DNA from: an uncultured Bacteroidales bacterium
GTDB taxonomy: Bacteria; Bacteroidota; Bacteroidia; Bacteroidales; Bacteroidaceae
DNA length: 49,008 nt
Direction: 5' to 3'
Assembly: GCA_902773055.1 (NCBI GenBank)
Contig: CACYCZ010000067.1
Location: forward strand, 1 to 49,008
This document shows, in pieces, positions 1-8,484 of the stretch. The first letter of the stretch is position 1; each line of letters begins with the position of its first letter. Both the position numbers and the translations under genes were made by a program. The notes under the pieces are model-generated. The model had not been told where the DNA came from, ran no database searches, and saw nothing but the letters and a program-made list of their open reading frames with translations.

Positions 1-585
1 AAACAGAATGGACAGAAATATTCTCATGGCTTTGATATGTTTCATTGTAATATGAAATTTTTAATTATTTATTTCTCGTTTTGCAAACGATATAAAATTA
101 TTTTCTTAATCATCAATCTTTTTATTTTTTTTTTGAGGCAAACAGCAGGAGGCGAGCGTGTTTTACCCATGGGGGATAAAAGATGGAAATGATGCCGACA
201 AAAAAGGGATTTATCCCCTGGGGAATTTATGTTCAGCGTCGGTGAACGTATGTTTTGCACTGGTGAACGTATGTTTTGCATCGGTGAACGTACGTTCAGC
301 AACGGGAAATATAAAACATATCGGCATAACGTTTTATCCGTGAAGGCATATTGCATGATATTTGTCCTTGTTATTGAATCTTGAGAACATAATATATGTA
401 AATATTGGATAGGATGGAATGGCAATAATATTGTATATTAGTGGTTTATATGCTATTGGGGTACATCGGGCGTTATGTTTTGAAACTGCAGGATACAGGG
501 AAAAGGCTGATATCGGTGTCGGAAGAGGTGCGTTTATGTGAAAAAAAATATATATCTTTACATTGTCTATATAGAAACAGTCTGT
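1..585. other. Intergenic region upstream of the GHL10 gene
   Basis: Apart from the repeat element at 159-324, I recognise no gene here. The open frames at 441-659 and on the opposite strand at 69-425 have no recognisable family features, and the latter derives its repeats from the 21-bp units. No clear TAnnTTTG promoter box was found close to the gene start; sequences such as TATGTTTTG (about 473-481) are one base off the consensus spacing. Confidence 0.5.
159..324 (+). repeat. Intergenic element with 21-bp tandem palindromic units, copy 1
   Basis: Three consecutive 21-bp units lie at 241-261, 262-282 and 283-303, each beginning GGTGAACGTA. They are preceded by a partial unit (TTTATGTTCAGCG) and followed by a diverged terminal unit at 304-324. 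The third unit contains the perfect palindrome GAACGTACGTTC. A near-perfect inverted repeat (arms 166-180 and 210-222, CCCAtGGGGGATAAA against TTTATCCCCTGGG) sits just upstream. The same organisation, including an AATGATGC sequence upstream and the diverged last unit, recurs at 35653-35817, so this is a dispersed element and not a local accident. Its function is unknown. The exact outer borders are approximate. Confidence 0.75.
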
Positions 586-3500
586 ATGAAAAAAATGTTG
601 TGCTGTGTTATCACGGCGTTTGGATTCTTTATTCAGAGTATAAGTGTATCAGGGGCTGATACCTATGTCAAGCGTGAATTCCGCAGTGCCTGGGTTGCTA
701 CGGTATGGTGTCTTGACTGGCCATCGAAGACAGGTACGTCTTCGAGTGTAATATCCTCCCAGCGTACCCAGATGACCAATTATCTGGATCAGCTCAAGGC
801 CGATAATTTCAATGCGGTCTTTTTTCAGGTACGTTCCATGTGTGACGCCATGTATAAGTCCAGTTATGAGCCGTGGTCCAGTTACCTGACAGGAACGCGC
901 GGCAAGGAACCAGGCTGGGATCCGCTGGATTTTGTCGTTACAGAATGCCACAAGCGTGGCATGGAATGTCATGCCTGGGTCAATCCTTATCGCTGGGCGA
1001 CATCGGCATCGGGATGGAGTACGGCGCAGGATCAGGCGCTCAAGGATGCCGGATTGCTGCTGAGCCATGTTGCCACGGGCTCTGACGGCTCGCAGACAAC
1101 GACGACGATATTGAATCCCGCCCTGAAGGAGACTAATCAGCGTATAGTCAATGTGTGCAGGGAGATTATTACCAACTATGATGTTGACGGTATTGTGTTT
1201 GACGATTATTTCTATCCCAGCGGCATACCTGTGACAAGTGCGGCAGGCGATTATGCGCTGTGGCAGAACTCGGGCACGTCGAAGAGTTTTGCAGACTGGC
1301 GCCGGAGCAATGTGAACCAAATGGTGGCAGATGTATATAATATGATACAGAGTGAGAACCCGGCAGTGAGGTTTGGTATCTCACCAGCCGGTGTGGCCTG
1401 TTCCTCGGCTTCGGTGGCTGCGACCCACGGGATAAGTCCATGCCCGAAAGGCAGTGACTGGCAGTATGCCGGTATCTTCTCCGATCCTGTGCAATGGTTG
1501 CAGGATGGTACAATAGACTATATCTCTCCTCAGATATATTGGCGCACGGACCATTCCACCAATCCTTTCGGACCAATTACGCAATGGTGGTCGACGGTGG
1601 CCAAAAAGTTTGGCAGGCATCACTATGCCAGCCATTCTATATCGGCATTGGGGTCGGCATCGAACAACAACAGAGACTATTGGGACAACTATGGGCAGCA
1701 AATACAATATTCCCGTGACTATACGGAAAACGATGCTCCGGGAGCGGTATTCTACTCTGCTGCATACCTGAACGGCAGCAAGGCTTCAGGCCTGGGCGAC
1801 TATCTGTTGAAAAACAAGTTCCAGCATCACGCTCTGACGCCGGCCATAGACTGGAAGGCGCGACACAACTACGGCAAGGTGACCAATCTGCACATTTCGT
1901 CCAACAACCTCGTATGGGATGACTGCGGATATGTGAAATATGCTGTGTATGCCATTCCTGATGCCGTTTCGGATGTCAAGGCGGAAAGCAGCAGTGCAGG
2001 CGGCATTTTGGCAGACTATCTTATGGGGGTGACTTATACCAATAGTTTTGCCATAGCTCTGGCTTATAAGTCAGGATATCATTTTGCCGTGAGTATCGTG
2101 GATTTCTTCGGCAATGAATATGCTCCGCGGTATACAACAGAGGAAGTCAGCTATGCTCCCAAGACTCATCTGCTTTCGCCCGGCAGCGGGGGGAGAATAT
2201 ATGGCGACTTCAATTTGGAATGGGAAAAAGTGGATGCCGATGGCTACAGACTGGAAATTTATTCTGACAAGACATTGGCCAATCTGGTCTATTCAGCCTC
2301 GTCGGGATGGACTGACGATAATGACGTGCTGGGGTATCCGGCATTGTATGAGGACTTCAGTAACGGTACCTACTACTGGCGCGTAGTGACAAATAAGGCG
2401 GGCTGCGAAGACGTGTCGTCAGAGGTGTATTCCTTTGATATTATAACCTATGAAATAGAAGAAGGATATGTCAGGCAAAGAGATGTTAACATGTATGACA
2501 ACATTGACGGCATGAAGTTGGAAAGCCGATGGGAACGATCGGTCAAGGAGGGATTCGGCAATATCTCCTTTGTGTCATCCGGAACCTATTCCAAGGGCTT
2601 CTGCGTGGTCAACGATACAATTTATGTCTGCGGGCGGAGTGCCAATTCAAGCAAGGCAAAATGCTATCTCGACAAGTATGATGCCACCTCGGGAGCCTAC
2701 TATGGCAGGATGAACTTGAATGATGTAATACAGGGGAATACATATCCCTGCAACGATGTAATCAAAGACGATGCCGGCAACGTGCTGGTATATAATTATA
2801 CCATGAGGATGAGTACAAATCCTGTTAAACTGTACAAGATAGACAAGCAGACAGGCGATGCTGTCCTTATAGCCACATGCACGACGTCAAAGACAAACAG
2901 GGTGGAAAACTGCAAGGTGACCGGCGATGTGAACACAGGCTGTTTTACTGTTTATGCCGCAGTGACATCGGGCAATATTATTGCCAAGTGGAATGTGGCA
3001 GACGGAGTTGTTACGGAAGATACCGAGGCAACATTGGCAGAGTTTACATCAGGGGCGACGAAACTGGGCGCTGGGCCCAGAGTATTCCCTGTCGGTGATG
3101 ATAAGGTCGTGGTAAACAGCAGTTCAACAGTGCCGGCATTGTACCAATACAGTACAGGGCAGCTTCTGTCGACGTTTGGAGAGGACACCGAGGTAATACC
3201 TTCTTCAACAAAGGCTATTGCAACAAATGGATTTGCATCGTTTGAATGTGGTGAGAAGAGATTCGCCATTTTCCCGGCTACTGATTATTCAGGTGTAAAC
3301 GGCTATACATTCAGTATCGTCCAGACCAGCAAGGATATGGATTTTGAAAACATGAAACTTCTGTGGACCGTGCCAGGGGACGGAATAGGCAGTATCAACA
3401 ACTCCAATAATAATGCACTGGTGGACTATGAACTGACCGCTTCGGCTGATACGGCTAAGATATATCTATATGTTCCCGGTAACGGATTATGCTCCTACCG

Positions 3501-3756
3501 AATGACAGGAATTGCAACAGCCGGAATCATTCCTGTGAAAACAGCACAGGAAACCATCGATATCGCATATCGAGGCAATAGTGTGAACCTGAGTGTCATT
3601 GCAGACGATGTCTGGATTTATAGTGTATCTGGAGTCCTGATGGCACACAGCAGGAATACATCGGATATCTATGTAGGTAATCTGGCAAAAGGAACCTATA
3701 TCTTTAAGATTCGTTCGGGACGCCTGTCGCTATCAAGGAAAATATCGTTGAGATAA
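586..3756 (+). CDS. Secreted GHL10-family glycoside hydrolase-like protein with type IX-like C-terminal tail
   Basis: Predicted extracytoplasmic protein. A signal peptide (MKKMLCCVITAFGFF, ending near VSGA) is followed by a GHL10 (DUF187) domain at about residues 30-370. This begins REFRSAWVATVWCLDWP and has the acidic motif GIVFDDYFYP near residue 205. A fibronectin III-like segment follows (about 522-620, ending YYWRVVTNKAG), then a long beta-rich region and a C-terminal tail (about 985-1056, GTYIFKIRSG then KISLR) resembling type IX secretion sorting domains. GHL10 includes E. coli DigH, which cuts denuded peptidoglycan glycan, so a cell-wall or glycan substrate is plausible but inferred. 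An upstream in-frame GTG at 538 exists; the ATG at 586 is preferred because the signal peptide starts there. It faces convergently into the pyrophosphatase gene across a strong terminator. Confidence 0.85.
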   Translation: MKKMLCCVITAFGFFIQSISVSGADTYVKREFRSAWVATVWCLDWPSKTGTSSSVISSQRTQMTNYLDQLKADNFNAVFFQVRSMCDAMYKSSYEPWSSYLTGTRGKEPGWDPLDFVVTECHKRGMECHAWVNPYRWATSASGWSTAQDQALKDAGLLLSHVATGSDGSQTTTTILNPALKETNQRIVNVCREIITNYDVDGIVFDDYFYPSGIPVTSAAGDYALWQNSGTSKSFADWRRSNVNQMVADVYNMIQSENPAVRFGISPAGVACSSASVAATHGISPCPKGSDWQYAGIFSDPVQWLQDGTIDYISPQIYWRTDHSTNPFGPITQWWSTVAKKFGRHHYASHSISALGSASNNNRDYWDNYGQQIQYSRDYTENDAPGAVFYSAAYLNGSKASGLGDYLLKNKFQHHALTPAIDWKARHNYGKVTNLHISSNNLVWDDCGYVKYAVYAIPDAVSDVKAESSSAGGILADYLMGVTYTNSFAIALAYKSGYHFAVSIVDFFGNEYAPRYTTEEVSYAPKTHLLSPGSGGRIYGDFNLEWEKVDADGYRLEIYSDKTLANLVYSASSGWTDDNDVLGYPALYEDFSNGTYYWRVVTNKAGCEDVSSEVYSFDIITYEIEEGYVRQRDVNMYDNIDGMKLESRWERSVKEGFGNISFVSSGTYSKGFCVVNDTIYVCGRSANSSKAKCYLDKYDATSGAYYGRMNLNDVIQGNTYPCNDVIKDDAGNVLVYNYTMRMSTNPVKLYKIDKQTGDAVLIATCTTSKTNRVENCKVTGDVNTGCFTVYAAVTSGNIIAKWNVADGVVTEDTEATLAEFTSGATKLGAGPRVFPVGDDKVVVNSSSTVPALYQYSTGQLLSTFGEDTEVIPSSTKAIATNGFASFECGEKRFAIFPATDYSGVNGYTFSIVQTSKDMDFENMKLLWTVPGDGIGSINNSNNNALVDYELTASADTAKIYLYVPGNGLCSYRMTGIATAGIIPVKTAQETIDIAYRGNSVNLSVIADDVWIYSVSGVLMAHSRNTSDIYVGNLAKGTYIFKIRSGRLSLSRKISLR

Positions 3757-3788
3757 ACCCTTTTCAGGGTTGCTTAGGGAGGATAGTA

Positions 3789-3830
3789 AAACAAAAAGCA
3801 CTGGCAGATTTCTGCCAGTGCTTTTTGTTT
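3789..3830. terminator. Bidirectional terminator between convergent genes
   Basis: Near-perfect inverted repeat: arms 3789-3808 and 3811-3830 centred on GCACTGGCAG/CTGCCAGTGC, flanked by A-rich sequence on the left and CTTTTTGTTT on the right. It can therefore terminate both the GHL10 gene (+) and the pyrophosphatase gene (-). Confidence 0.9.
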
Positions 3831-3853
3831 CTTGTTCAAGTTTGTCGCTCGTT

Positions 3854-6253
3854 TTAGTCTATTTTCATCTTGTAGAATGTTCTGTAAACGAAATAGATGG
3901 CGATGAGTAGGAAGACGATGCCAAAATAAGGAGCGATGGAACGGAATCCGTCGCTGATGGCTATTTCCATGGCCAAGACACCAAACAGCGTAGTAAATTT
4001 GATGATAGGATTGAGTGCCACAGAAGATGTGTCTTTGAAAGGATCACCTACGGTGTCGCCTACAACACTGGCATCGTGTAAATCTGTACCCTTGGCTTTC
4101 AAGTCTACCTCAACAACCTTTTTGGCATTATCCCATGCACCGCCGGCGTTAGCCATAAAGACGGCCTGGAAAAGACCGAATACGGCAATGCTGATCAGAT
4201 AACCGATAAAGAGGCATACAGCAGAGTTCTTGTCGCCAAAACTGTCGGGTGATGACAGGCATGCAAATGCCAATGCAAAACAGAAAATGGCAATAAAAAT
4301 ATTAATCATGCCTTTCTGGGCATAGTTTGTACATATTCTGACAACTTCCTGTGACTTGCTGATGTCAGCTTTTTTTGGTGCGTTGGTATCCAGTTTGATG
4401 TTGTCTTTGATGAATGCAACAGCACGGTTGGCACCTGTAGTTACAGCTTGCATGGAAGCACCCGTAAACCAGTAGATAACGCATCCGCCGAGGATAAAAC
4501 CGAGGAGGGATGCCGGATTCAGCAGATTGAGAACACTTTCAGGCTCAATGCCAAGAGTCTTCTGGATCATGAGAATAAGAGAGAAAATCATGGTTGTGGC
4601 ACCAACGACAGCGGTACCGATTAGTACAGGCTTTGCTGTAGCTTTGAAAGTGTTGCCGGCTCCGTCGTTAGCTTCAAGGTAATACTTAGCCTTTTCAAAG
4701 TCAGGCGTGAACCCAAATTCAGATTTTACCTCTTGAGTAGTCTTTTCAATGTCATCCTCTATCAGGGACAGCTCATAGACTGATTGCGCATTGTCGGTTA
4801 CAGGGCCATAGCTGTCTACTGCGATGGTTACAGGACCCATGCCCAGCATACCAAAAGCAACCAGACCAAAGGCAAAAATGGAATGATAGGTGCCGAAGGT
4901 GCTTTCCAAACCAAATGAAATAGATGCAATGTAAGCGATGAGCATGAGAACAAAGAATACGAATCCTGTCCAGAATGCACCGAAGTTACCGGCAACTAAT
5001 CCAGAAAGAATATTCAGTGAGGCACCGCCTTGATTAGATGCCTTGACAACATCCTGAACATGAGAAGAGGTAGGAGATGTGAAAATCTTGGTAAACTCTG
5101 GAATTAGGGCGGCTCCCAATGTTCCGCAGCTGATGATGATAGCTAATGCCAACCATATATTGCCGGCTATATCCTGAAGCAGGAAATAACTTGCACAGAA
5201 TGTGGCGAGAATAGAAACAATGGAAGTGATCCATACAAGATTAGTAAGCGGTGTCTCAAAATTGATATCATCGGCATGAGCATATCTTGCCTTGGCAATT
5301 GCACCGTTGATATAATAGGAAAGGACGGATGCTACGACACCGAGGATACGCATTACGAAAATCCAGATTAAGAGTTTAACCTGCATGCTTTGTTCGGGTA
5401 CAGCTAAAAGAATAAATGATACGATGGCAACGCCTGTTACACCATAAGTTTCAAAACCGTCTGCGGTTGGGCCAATGCTGTCTCCAGCATTGTCTCCGGT
5501 ACAGTCAGCGATAACGCCGGGATTGCGTGGATCATCTTCGCCAATCTTGAAAACTACTTTCATCAGGTCGGAACCGATGTCAGCAATCTTTGTGAAAATA
5601 CCTCCGGCAATACGTAGGGCACTTGCACCGAGTGATTCGCCGATGGCAAACCCAATGAAGCAGGAACCGGCAAGGTTACCAGGCATAAACATAAGGATGA
5701 TGAGCATGAGAGTTAGTTCAACACAGATAAGAACGACTCCAATACTCATTCCTGCACGGAGGGGGATGTTGAGGAGGTCCAAAGGCTTACGGCGTAGGGA
5801 TGCAAATGCCATGCGGGCATTGGCATAGGTATTCATGCGGACGCCGAACCAAGCAACACCATAGGAACCCAAAATACCAATGATAGTCCACCCTAAAATG
5901 AGGAGAACGGAACCTATTGGTAAGTGTGATAGTACCCCAAAGTATAAAGCAATAGCGGCACCAATAAATACAAAAAGTACACAGAGAAATTTTCCTTGTT
6001 GTTTCAAGTAAGTGGAGCAGGTTTGGAAAATTACGTTGCCGATTTCCAACATGGAAGGATGGGCTTTCAGTTGATGTACTTTGGTGAACTGCCAAAAGCC
6101 AAAAACCAAGCCAAGTAGGACAATGGCAAATCCCCAGTACAAAATCTGGGCTTGATCTGCAAAGCCGTCAGGCATTTTTAGGTCCGCTTCTGAAGCGTAG
6201 CCTGCAAGAGGTGCAGCAATCAAGGTGATTGCTGTGAAAATTTTTTTCATCAT
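3854..6253 (-). CDS. hppA: Membrane-bound ion-translocating pyrophosphatase
   Basis: Polytopic inner-membrane enzyme that couples pyrophosphate hydrolysis to H+ and/or Na+ export. The family core is clear: DIGSDLMKVV followed by EDDPRNPGVIADCTGDNAGD at about residues 232-255, then SIGPTADGFETYG, and a C-terminal NAGGAWDNAKK with the acidic GDTVGDPFKDTSS. The length (799 aa) is normal for the Bacteroidales form. The sequence near residue 531 reads GNTFKATAK. If aligned conventionally, the Lys falls at the position that distinguishes K+-independent (Lys) from K+-dependent (Ala) family members. The frame extends 14 codons further upstream to 6295, but the MMKKIFTAITLIAAPLAGYA leader starts at 6253. 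The ion specificity cannot be settled from sequence alone. The gene follows galM on the same strand after a hairpin. Confidence 0.95.
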   Translation of the reverse strand: MMKKIFTAITLIAAPLAGYASEADLKMPDGFADQAQILYWGFAIVLLGLVFGFWQFTKVHQLKAHPSMLEIGNVIFQTCSTYLKQQGKFLCVLFVFIGAAIALYFGVLSHLPIGSVLLILGWTIIGILGSYGVAWFGVRMNTYANARMAFASLRRKPLDLLNIPLRAGMSIGVVLICVELTLMLIILMFMPGNLAGSCFIGFAIGESLGASALRIAGGIFTKIADIGSDLMKVVFKIGEDDPRNPGVIADCTGDNAGDSIGPTADGFETYGVTGVAIVSFILLAVPEQSMQVKLLIWIFVMRILGVVASVLSYYINGAIAKARYAHADDINFETPLTNLVWITSIVSILATFCASYFLLQDIAGNIWLALAIIISCGTLGAALIPEFTKIFTSPTSSHVQDVVKASNQGGASLNILSGLVAGNFGAFWTGFVFFVLMLIAYIASISFGLESTFGTYHSIFAFGLVAFGMLGMGPVTIAVDSYGPVTDNAQSVYELSLIEDDIEKTTQEVKSEFGFTPDFEKAKYYLEANDGAGNTFKATAKPVLIGTAVVGATTMIFSLILMIQKTLGIEPESVLNLLNPASLLGFILGGCVIYWFTGASMQAVTTGANRAVAFIKDNIKLDTNAPKKADISKSQEVVRICTNYAQKGMINIFIAIFCFALAFACLSSPDSFGDKNSAVCLFIGYLISIAVFGLFQAVFMANAGGAWDNAKKVVEVDLKAKGTDLHDASVVGDTVGDPFKDTSSVALNPIIKFTTLFGVLAMEIAISDGFRSIAPYFGIVFLLIAIYFVYRTFYKMKID

Positions 6254-6299
6254 AGTTGTATAGTTGTTTGTTTTTTTTATTTCATTTTTTTTCAAAAGT

Positions 6300-6326
6300 T
6301 TAGCGGTCTCTTTTGAAGACCGCTAA
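6300..6326 (-). terminator. Hairpin between galM and hppA
   Basis: Perfect 10-bp inverted repeat, TTAGCGGTCT (6300-6309) and AGACCGCTAA (6317-6326), with a 7-nt loop, lying just past the galM stop on the minus strand and followed by AACTTTTG. It is likely a galM terminator or an attenuator in front of hppA. Confidence 0.7.
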
Positions 6327-6339
6327 GCCAATTTTTCCC

Positions 6340-7494
6340 CTATTTGTTGACTGAAAAACGGAAAATAGTATGGTGTTTATATGTTTGTCCCGCATCAAGG
6401 AATGGAGAAGGCCATTGCTCGCTTTTCAGGCATTTGTTGGGACTGTCAGGATATACCTGTGTCTCAAGGCAGATGGCAGAACGTTTCTGATAAGTGATAC
6501 CTTTTTTGCCAGTTACAGTGCCATCCAGGAAGTTGCCGGTATAGATTTGAATACCAGGTTGGTCTGTCAGAATTTCAAGAACAATGCCGGTAACAGGTGA
6601 TATTACCTTGGCAGCAACAGTAGTGATGTCGTTGCTTTCACGCAATACCCAATTGTGGTCATATCCATGACCATTAGCCAATTGGACGTTGCCTTCAGTA
6701 TTGATGCGTTCGCCTACTGTAGTAGGTGTAGTGAAGTCAAAAGGTGTTTCTTTTACACTGACAATAGCACCTGTTGTCATAAACGTACTATCTACGGGCG
6801 TAAAAGCATCAGAATTAATAAACAGGGTATCATTGGTGATATCAATATTGGGGTCTCCATTCAGGTTGAAATAGGAGTGGTTAGTCATATTAAGTACTGT
6901 CTTCTGGTCAGTTGTGCCTTCATATTGAATGTCTATGGCATTGTCATCTGTCAGTTTGTAGGTGACGGAAACGTCAACATTGCCAGGGAAGTTCATGTCA
7001 CCGTCAGGTGATGTCAAAGTAAGTACAATGGTTGATGCATTGGGCTGGTTAGCCTTGAATACTTTGTTCTGCCAGCCTTCAGGACCACCATGGAGACAAT
7101 GACCGAAATTGTTTATTGGCAACTGGATGGTTTTGCCGTCAATGGTAATCTGTCCTTTGTTGATACGATTGGCATAGCGGCCGATAGCTGCACCGAAGTC
7201 GGTGGGAATATTAATGTATTGACTTATGCTGTCAAAACCCAATACAACATCTTGAAACTCTCCGTTAATGTCGGGAGCCATGATAGAAACAATGCGTGCA
7301 CCGAAATTAGTTACACATACTTCCATTCCGTTGTTGTTGGTAAGAACAAAGAGTGCAGTGGAATCTTCTCCTACTGTTGTCTTGAAGTTCTCGGGATCTA
7401 ATCCTGACTTTGTAAGGTTTGTCTGAGTTTCCTTGTTGCATGAGCAGAATAACGAAACTGCTGTTATACAAACCATTAAAAATGTTTTCTTCAT
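6340..7494 (-). CDS. galM: Aldose 1-epimerase (mutarotase), lipoprotein
   Basis: Interconverts alpha and beta anomers of aldoses such as galactose or glucose. The leader MKKTFLMVCITAVSLFCSC has a lipobox-like end, so the enzyme is probably a lipid-anchored envelope protein. Family landmarks are present: GRYANRINKG, the HCLHGGPEGW catalytic-histidine segment near residue 130, the second histidine in MTNHSYFNL near 201, and the catalytic glutamate in CLETQVYPDSPNK near 340. The open frame extends upstream to 7620, but the lipoprotein start at 7494 is preferred and a TATTTTTG promoter box lies 56 bp upstream of it. At 384 aa it has normal length for the exported Bacteroidales type. It is transcribed divergently from argR; the neighbours do not identify the sugar. 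Confidence 0.95.
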   Translation of the reverse strand: MKKTFLMVCITAVSLFCSCNKETQTNLTKSGLDPENFKTTVGEDSTALFVLTNNNGMEVCVTNFGARIVSIMAPDINGEFQDVVLGFDSISQYINIPTDFGAAIGRYANRINKGQITIDGKTIQLPINNFGHCLHGGPEGWQNKVFKANQPNASTIVLTLTSPDGDMNFPGNVDVSVTYKLTDDNAIDIQYEGTTDQKTVLNMTNHSYFNLNGDPNIDITNDTLFINSDAFTPVDSTFMTTGAIVSVKETPFDFTTPTTVGERINTEGNVQLANGHGYDHNWVLRESNDITTVAAKVISPVTGIVLEILTDQPGIQIYTGNFLDGTVTGKKGITYQKRSAICLETQVYPDSPNKCLKSEQWPSPFLDAGQTYKHHTIFRFSVNK

Positions 7495-7549
7495 TATTAT
7501 AAGCTTTTTAATATTATCAATGAAATACTTGCCACAAAAAGTGGTTCTG

Positions 7550-7557
7550 CAAAAATA
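7550..7557 (-). promoter_or_regulatory. galM promoter -7 box
   Basis: TATTTTTG on the minus strand fits the Bacteroidetes -7 consensus TAnnTTTG, 56 bp upstream of the galM start. No convincing TTTG -33 element is seen. Confidence 0.5.
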
Positions 7558-7785
7558 GGCATTTTGTTTTAATTGTAAAAATATATTGTAAAATATTTTC
7601 CGTAGGGGCCAAATAGCCATTGTAGAATTATTTTTCGGTTTTAATGTTTATGGGAATCTTTACTTATTTGGAAATGGTTGAAAAAGGTGGTAAAAATGTG
7701 CGGACTCTGTCCTGTTTGTATCCATTGTGATGAAATTATTTGTGAGAATCTTTTGCTAAAGAAAATGAGAATGAATAAATATTAT

Positions 7786-7793
7786 TATTTTTG
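7786..7793 (+). promoter_or_regulatory. argR promoter -7 box
   Basis: TATTTTTG matches TAnnTTTG, 28 bp before the argR ATG. Confidence 0.55.
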
Positions 7794-7821
7794 TGTCGTA
7801 TAATATAAAATCTTGAGTATA

Positions 7822-8307
7822 ATGGCAGCAAAGAAAACACGTTTAGAAGTGCTTCGCTACTTATTGGCAAATAAACATTTTGACAATCAGGAGGACATCT
7901 TAGCAGATTTGAAAGCACAGGGATTTAAAGTGGCTCAGCCCACGTTGTCGCGTGATTTACACAATCTGAAGGTCTCAAAAATATTTGACGAGGAAGGTCA
8001 TTCAATATATGCATTGCCAAGGGAGATAAATCCAGAAGAAGTTTCCTATAGGAAATCAAAAGTGAGACTAGTTCAGAATTTTGGTTTTTTGAAGGCAATT
8101 GTCTCAGGTAATTTAATGGTCATTAAAACATTGCATGGATATGCCAGTAGTCTGGCAGCTGAAATAGATAATTATATTGTTCCTGAGGTTATCGGCTCAT
8201 TGGCTGGTGATGATACAGTCCTGCTCATTTTAAAAGAAAAAGGCGATATCCGCGCAGTGAAGGATTTTATGACTAAAATTTTACCTCAGTTTAATATCTC
8301 TGAGTAA
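7822..8307 (+). CDS. argR: Arginine repressor ArgR
   Basis: Transcriptional regulator of arginine metabolism that acts as an arginine-bound hexamer. The N-terminal winged helix (LEVLRYLLANKHFDNQEDIL, then AQPTLSRDLHNLKVSKI) and the C-terminal oligomerisation and arginine-binding domain (LAGDDTVLLILKEKGD, matching the family's GTDDT region) are both present. The length of 161 aa is normal. The frame can start at a TTG nine bases earlier (7813), but the ATG at 7822 is the sensible start (MAAKKTRLEVL). No arginine biosynthesis gene is adjacent, so it probably acts in trans. It ends convergently with the addB-like gene about 180 bp away. Confidence 0.95.
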   Translation: MAAKKTRLEVLRYLLANKHFDNQEDILADLKAQGFKVAQPTLSRDLHNLKVSKIFDEEGHSIYALPREINPEEVSYRKSKVRLVQNFGFLKAIVSGNLMVIKTLHGYASSLAAEIDNYIVPEVIGSLAGDDTVLLILKEKGDIRAVKDFMTKILPQFNISE

Positions 8308-8484
8308 TTGCTTGTTGCTTTTTCCATTGATATGTGTTGATGGAAGTTGTTTCTTGACTGCGTGGAAAAGGCTCTGTATTTTAACAAAACTCTCCTTTAT
8401 ACTGATATAAATGATGCTGTGTAAATAGGAAAAATGCATCGGTGGAATATGTGTGTTCCTGTGAGGGAAAAAGGACGGGTGTTG

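Larger units (their letters stand above)
7495..7821. other. Divergent intergenic region galM/argR
   Basis: This AT-rich stretch holds one candidate promoter box for each gene (7550-7557 minus, 7786-7793 plus). I see no small gene or repeat in it. I did not identify a convincing pair of ARG-box operators by eye. Confidence 0.5.

Noticed and set aside
241-303. CRISPR-like array from the 21-bp repeats
   Set aside because: Units are directly adjacent with no spacers, are too short, and no cas genes are present.
441-659. Open frame overlapping the start of the GHL10 gene
   Set aside because: No promoter or family feature was found, and it overlaps the signal-peptide start of a solid gene.
649-1320. 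Antisense open frame of 223 codons
   Set aside because: It lies wholly inside the GHL10 gene on the other strand and encodes no recognisable motif.
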